A stretch of DNA of 9,027 bases from Clostridiales bacterium (GTDB lineage Bacteria; Bacillota; Clostridia; Oscillospirales; CAG-272). This document shows, piece by piece, positions 5,998 through 9,027 of this stretch. The notes below the pieces were generated by a model. That model ran no database searches. It was not told the DNA's origin and saw nothing but the letters and a program-made list of their open reading frames with translations. A program made the position numbers and the translations under genes. The stretch spans positions 1 through 9,027 of the forward strand of contig JAAZGC010000164.1 in NCBI GenBank assembly GCA_012511425.1. The letters are read 5' to 3'. The number at the start of each line of letters is the position of its first letter. The stretch's first letter is position 1.

Positions 5998-7724
5998 TAT
6001 ACACCCGCCTTGACGGTAACTTCAACGCCTTTCGGTGCCGTGACTTCGGTTGTTACATTTTCGTCGCTGTCTTTTGTATTCCGTATTGTAACAACGCCGT
6101 GAGGGGTGGGATAAGTTCCGTTTGCATATGAAAGATCACCTAAATGAGGTTCAATCGTAAGCTTGCGGCATCCGGGCTCTTCGACTTTTACTCCGAGAAT
6201 ATAATGCGTCATGAAAGGACAAGGGCCGGACGCCCAACCGTGGCAGAGGCTGTGACGGAATTTCACATAGCAATAAGCGCCCCAATCGCCGTGGATATCG
6301 ACTTTACCCTCCGGAACGAGCTCGTCTATGGGAGCTGCGTTCTTCATCCAGTTGATGTCAAAGTCCTCCCAGAAAGTAGTGGCTCCCATCGAAAGCATTC
6401 CGCCCCAATAATCGCGCATTCCGTCCAGCGCTCCCTGCCAGTCTTCAGCCAGTGCTTTTGCAGTCAGGATATAATAGCCAAAGAAGGTAGAAAAACCGTG
6501 AGCTCCGTCTTTGCTTATGAGCTTTTTATTCATTTCATCTGCGTTAGCGATACCGGAAAGCACCAGTAAAGCGCCGGCAGATTTGGAACCGTTCGGATCC
6601 GGATTGTGTTTCTTCATGCGCTCGGCGGTTTCGCAGCATTTAGCGGCAAGGACAGGATTTTTGAGCTCTTTAAGAAGATATGCTCCGCCCTTCAGAGCCA
6701 TACATAAAAGTCCCTGCATGCCGGCGTGCATCGCCTCGGGATTTGCGTTATTCGGCCAGTCGAGGAATTTAACCGGCAGCTGTTCAACTCCGTTTTCATC
6801 GACAAGAGTTATAAGATGAGCGAGAAGTTTTTCGAGATATTCCTTTTGGCTCAAAAGATAGCTGTAATTACCGGTCGCAAGGTACCAATCTTTATGCAGC
6901 AGTATCCACCAAAGCGAATACGCCGGCATTCCGTTCATCCAGCTCATTTTACCGATACTAATCGGTGCGTCTTCCCGGGCAAGGTCAAGCGACTTCGGAA
7001 CGACTTCGTTATATCCGAATGCGGCAGCGATTGTCAGCACCTCGGTATGCATATCGCCTATCCAGACAAGACGGTCGCGCTTGATGCCGTCCCAGAGGTA
7101 TTCCTGCATATTGAGATGGGCGGTATAGGCGGCGGTGTTCCAGATACGATTAAGCAGCGGATCGGAGCAATCGAAGGAGCCTTTATAATCGATATCCCGG
7201 AAGATAAAGACAGCGGATACGCTCTTTAATGTGATTTCGGCTTCATCGTCCAAAAGATCAATACGGCAGAAGCGAAAGCCGGATTCGTTTACTTCCGGAG
7301 CGCAGAAGAATCCGACATTAATCACCTGGTCTCGGGGAGCGTGGTCATTTGTCGTATTTTTAATGCCCAAATCTGTCATCGCTTCCATTGCCGACTCACC
7401 GCGGCGGACACGAATATTTGCGCGGTTGTTATCTTTGGAGGTTACCGTTTTTACCATTATCCGGACGGTTCCGTTAAGCTCTATTCCGTAGTCAAGGAGA
7501 ATTGAAGCCTTCGGTTTTCCCGGGCGGTTTCTCAGGACGCATACCGGAGAATCTCCGAAGGAAATCTGCTGGCTGCGCTCAAGAAGCAGGCTGTCTTCGA
7601 AGGAAACATCAGCTCCCTCTTCTCGTGAGGTCCAGAGCACTCTCGTAGGTGTTATATAGCGTCTTGATCTTACATCGGGGTCCGAGCCCTGCAAAGCCGG
7701 TATTTTTTCATAAATTTTTGACAT
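5997..7724 (-). CDS. GH78-like alpha-L-rhamnosidase, cytoplasmic
   Basis: Predicted glycoside hydrolase of the bacterial alpha-L-rhamnosidase group, removing terminal rhamnose from oligosaccharides or glycosides. It has 575 residues and no signal peptide, shorter than many GH78 enzymes (often 700-1000) because few accessory beta-domains are present. Residues 1-190 look like a beta-sandwich. The six-hairpin catalytic barrel follows, opening with FDCSDPLLNRIWNTAAYTAHLNMQEY. The conserved DGIKRDRLVWIGD places D212, D217 and D224 where GH78 has its acidic triad; the middle one, usually the Glu general acid, is Asp here. TTFWEDF gives E453, the probable general base. The end (GCRKLTIEPHLG to the C-terminus) is the usual beta-sandwich tail. 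The start is ATG 7724, six nt after AAGGAA. The longer frame to 7811 begins upstream of the predicted transcription start. It is the first gene of an operon with the PHP gene. Substrate specificity is inferred from family only. Confidence 0.85.
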   Translation of the reverse strand: MSKIYEKIPALQGSDPDVRSRRYITPTRVLWTSREEGADVSFEDSLLLERSQQISFGDSPVCVLRNRPGKPKASILLDYGIELNGTVRIMVKTVTSKDNNRANIRVRRGESAMEAMTDLGIKNTTNDHAPRDQVINVGFFCAPEVNESGFRFCRIDLLDDEAEITLKSVSAVFIFRDIDYKGSFDCSDPLLNRIWNTAAYTAHLNMQEYLWDGIKRDRLVWIGDMHTEVLTIAAAFGYNEVVPKSLDLAREDAPISIGKMSWMNGMPAYSLWWILLHKDWYLATGNYSYLLSQKEYLEKLLAHLITLVDENGVEQLPVKFLDWPNNANPEAMHAGMQGLLCMALKGGAYLLKELKNPVLAAKCCETAERMKKHNPDPNGSKSAGALLVLSGIANADEMNKKLISKDGAHGFSTFFGYYILTAKALAEDWQGALDGMRDYWGGMLSMGATTFWEDFDINWMKNAAPIDELVPEGKVDIHGDWGAYCYVKFRHSLCHGWASGPCPFMTHYILGVKVEEPGCRKLTIEPHLGDLSYANGTYPTPHGVVTIRNTKDSDENVTTEVTAPKGVEVTVKAGV

Positions 7725-7782
7725 ATCTTTTTCCTTTCGGTTAAGTATAACTGGAAGTTGTTTGTTTTTAAAGATTGTCATT

Positions 7783-7811
7783 ATTATAACCCATTCTGAT
7801 GAAAATATCAA
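7783..7811 (-). promoter_or_regulatory. promoter of rhamnosidase-PHP operon
   Basis: On the minus strand, TTGATA (7811-7806), a 17-base spacer and TATAAT (7788-7783) form a near-consensus sigma-A promoter. Transcription would start near 7776. This excludes the upstream in-frame ATGs at 7811 and 7781 and supports the rhamnosidase start at 7724. Confidence 0.78.
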
Positions 7812-7824
7812 GCAGGATAAATAA

Positions 7825-7865
7825 ATTTGTAAATATAGAAATTATACGTATTTTTATCTACAAAT
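7825..7865. promoter_or_regulatory. inverted repeats between divergent promoters, candidate regulator site
   Basis: ATTTGTA (7825-7831) and TACAAAT (7859-7865) are a perfect seven-base inverted repeat. Between them lies the eight-base palindrome ATACGTAT (7844-7851), flanked loosely by A and T runs and centred on CG as in many LacI-type operators. The region lies between the divergent promoters, so one regulator could act on both. The sequence is very AT-rich and such matches arise by chance, so this is tentative. Confidence 0.3.
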
Positions 7866-7878
7866 AATGTTGACGTTC

Positions 7879-7907
7879 TTGACAGAGTCGAAATAATATT
7901 GTATAAT
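7879..7907 (+). promoter_or_regulatory. consensus sigma-A promoter of solute-binding lipoprotein
   Basis: TTGACA (7879-7884), 17 bases and TATAAT (7902-7907) match the consensus perfectly. A second TTGAC lies nine bases upstream (7870-7874) but has the wrong spacing for this -10 box. Transcription would begin near 7914, leaving a leader of about 80 nt. Strong promoters are usual for abundant binding proteins. Confidence 0.85.
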
Positions 7908-7911
7908 TATC

Positions 7912-7947
7912 ACAGGATACAGGATTGTTATTTAACTATATATCCTG
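7912..7947 (+). promoter_or_regulatory. leader inverted repeat and tandem repeat at the transcript start
   Basis: CAGGATA (7913-7919) can pair with TATCCTG (7941-7947), a seven-base stem with a 21-nt loop at the very 5' end of the predicted transcript. ACAGGAT is also repeated in tandem at 7912-7925. The stem could protect the 5' end from decay or be a downstream operator. There is no T-run after it, so it is not a terminator. Confidence 0.3.
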
Positions 7948-7993
7948 ACCGGCATCAAGTTTATCTATCTTGCAGATATTAAGGGGGTGTGAA

Positions 7994-9027
7994 ATGAACT
8001 TAATTAAACGCACGGCAGCGCTATTGCTTGCTTTGTGCCTTGCTTTCGCCGTATTTTCCTCCTGCGGCAAGGCTGCGGATTCCGGAAAAACCGACGGAAC
8101 TCTTTCGGCTGACGGTACGGCGGCAGAAACCACGGAAGCCGAGACCGGGGTACTCGATTACCTTCCAAGTATGGATTTTAGCGGCAACACCTTCATAATA
8201 CTTCAGAGAGAAGGCTTTGATTACGAATTCAAATCGGAAGAACAGACCGGAGATCTGATAGAAGATGCCATTTACCAGCGAAACAGACTTATAGAAGACA
8301 CCTATAATGTAAAAATCGCTACAATCGAAAAACCATATACCTGGGGCGGAGGAGATACTTTTAACAAAGAACTGGTAAGCTCCGTTATGGCAGGAAATTC
8401 AGATTTTGATATTGTTGCAGGTTACGCGGCAATGATTCTCGGAGCGATACAAAAAGGGCTTTTCATCAACTGGTACGACGTTCCGAATATTAATGTCGAA
8501 CATCCGTGGTGGTCTCCTCAGATCGCCGACTCGCTCACCATTAATAAAAAGATGTTTGCTATGTCGGGTGACATTTCACTGTCTCTTTGGGAATCCATGG
8601 AATGCATTTATTACAATCAGAAAATTGCGGAGAATTACAATTCCGGAGATTTATATAATATCGTCAAGGACAACGGATGGACATTTGATGTAATGAATAC
8701 AGCCGCTTCGCAGGTTTACGGTGACCTAAACGGCAACGGCGAATTTGACCCCGCCGATATGCATGGTTTCATAGCTGTACACACTACTCCGATCGATGCT
8801 TTCCTTCCCGCATTCGATATTCAGGTAGTCAAGCGCGGCGATGACGGTTGGCTGCATTTTACCATTAACAGCGACAGAACCGTCGGAGCGCTCGAAAAAC
8901 TTGCGAGTATGTTTTTCGGCGGCGGACAATACGCCTTCATGACTGCCACCGAAAACCTTGAAGTAATATTTAAAGAAGACCGCTCTTTATTCTACGCTGC
9001 TGATCTTCGGCTTTCGGCAAATCTCAG
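7994..9027 (+). CDS. extracellular solute-binding lipoprotein of a sugar ABC transporter, partial
   Basis: The first 344 residues of a lipoprotein whose frame stays open to the window end. The N-terminus is a lipoprotein signal: basic MNLIKR, a hydrophobic stretch, then VFSSC with the lipidated Cys at 24. A Thr/Ala/Glu-rich tether (about 27-52) leads to the folded domain. AGNSDFDIVAGYAA and similar segments fit the first lobe of sugar-type solute-binding proteins, which hand oligosaccharides to an ABC permease at the membrane. Residues 244-255 (D244, N246, N248, D252, D255) form an EF-hand-like DxNxNGxxDxxD loop, probably binding calcium. The start is ATG 7994 with AAGGGGGTG just upstream. 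Divergent to the rhamnosidase operon, it probably supplies that enzyme's substrate. Permease genes are expected beyond 9027. Ligand unknown. Confidence 0.85.
   Translation, partial: MNLIKRTAALLLALCLAFAVFSSCGKAADSGKTDGTLSADGTAAETTEAETGVLDYLPSMDFSGNTFIILQREGFDYEFKSEEQTGDLIEDAIYQRNRLIEDTYNVKIATIEKPYTWGGGDTFNKELVSSVMAGNSDFDIVAGYAAMILGAIQKGLFINWYDVPNINVEHPWWSPQIADSLTINKKMFAMSGDISLSLWESMECIYYNQKIAENYNSGDLYNIVKDNGWTFDVMNTAASQVYGDLNGNGEFDPADMHGFIAVHTTPIDAFLPAFDIQVVKRGDDGWLHFTINSDRTVGALEKLASMFFGGGQYAFMTATENLEVIFKEDRSLFYAADLRLSANL

Noticed and set aside
5569..6102. Plus-strand frame of 177 codons between the convergent operons
   Set aside because: It is antisense to the PHP gene and the end of the rhamnosidase, both with clear motifs, and has no recognisable protein family features.
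7725..7811. N-terminal extension of the rhamnosidase from ATG 7811
   Set aside because: The ATGs at 7811 and 7781 lie within or upstream of the promoter boxes, so they would not be on the transcript; ATG 7724 has its own binding site.
8723..8758. Dockerin domain in the lipoprotein
   Set aside because: Only one loop is present, in the middle of a solute-binding fold; a dockerin needs two such repeats.

Overview
The window looks like part of a chromosome from an uncultured, anaerobic, Gram-positive Clostridia-type bacterium (Bacillota). Signs of this are near-consensus sigma-A promoters with 17-base spacers, strong AGGAGG-type ribosome binding sites, use of TTG starts, a typical Bacillota lipoprotein signal, and an ABC-F resistance-type ATPase. 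The taxonomic call is an inference from style and protein families, not from a marker gene. No tRNA, rRNA, CRISPR array, insertion sequence or transposase was seen.

Layout. (1) 1-1703, minus strand: L-fucose isomerase (fucI), complete at its N-terminus and cut by the window edge about 24 residues before its expected end. (2) 1704-2106: a divergent control region. It holds the fucI promoter with an inverted repeat inside it, a perfect-consensus forward promoter, and a leader of about 210 nt with a 4-codon upstream ORF, alternative base-pairing segments and an intrinsic terminator. (3) 2107-3654, plus: an ABC-F ATPase of the antibiotic target-protection type. (4) 3655-5270, plus: a promoter with a near-perfect palindrome between its -35 and -10 boxes, then an Old Yellow Enzyme-family flavin oxidoreductase overlapping a hypoxanthine/deoxyinosine-DNA glycosylase, ended by a bidirectional terminator. 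(5) 7724-5275, minus: a GH78-like alpha-L-rhamnosidase coupled by a TAATG overlap to a PHP-domain metal-dependent phosphoesterase-like protein. (6) 7725-7993: a second divergent control region with a clear promoter each way. (7) 7994-9027, plus: the first 344 residues of an extracellular solute-binding lipoprotein, open at the window end.

How the genes may work together. The outer parts suggest 6-deoxyhexose use: the lipoprotein would capture an oligosaccharide, the cytoplasmic rhamnosidase would release rhamnose from it, and FucI would isomerise fucose or a related sugar. The central part is a stress and resistance module unrelated in chemistry: ribosome protection, flavin-dependent enone or nitro reduction, and repair of deaminated adenine. 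The most notable signal is the ABC-F leader. It appears to be a ribosome-controlled transcription attenuator with a four-residue leader peptide (MEIR), a 9-base segment overlapping its stop codon that pairs perfectly 70 nt downstream, an antiterminator pairing, and a terminator just before the gene.
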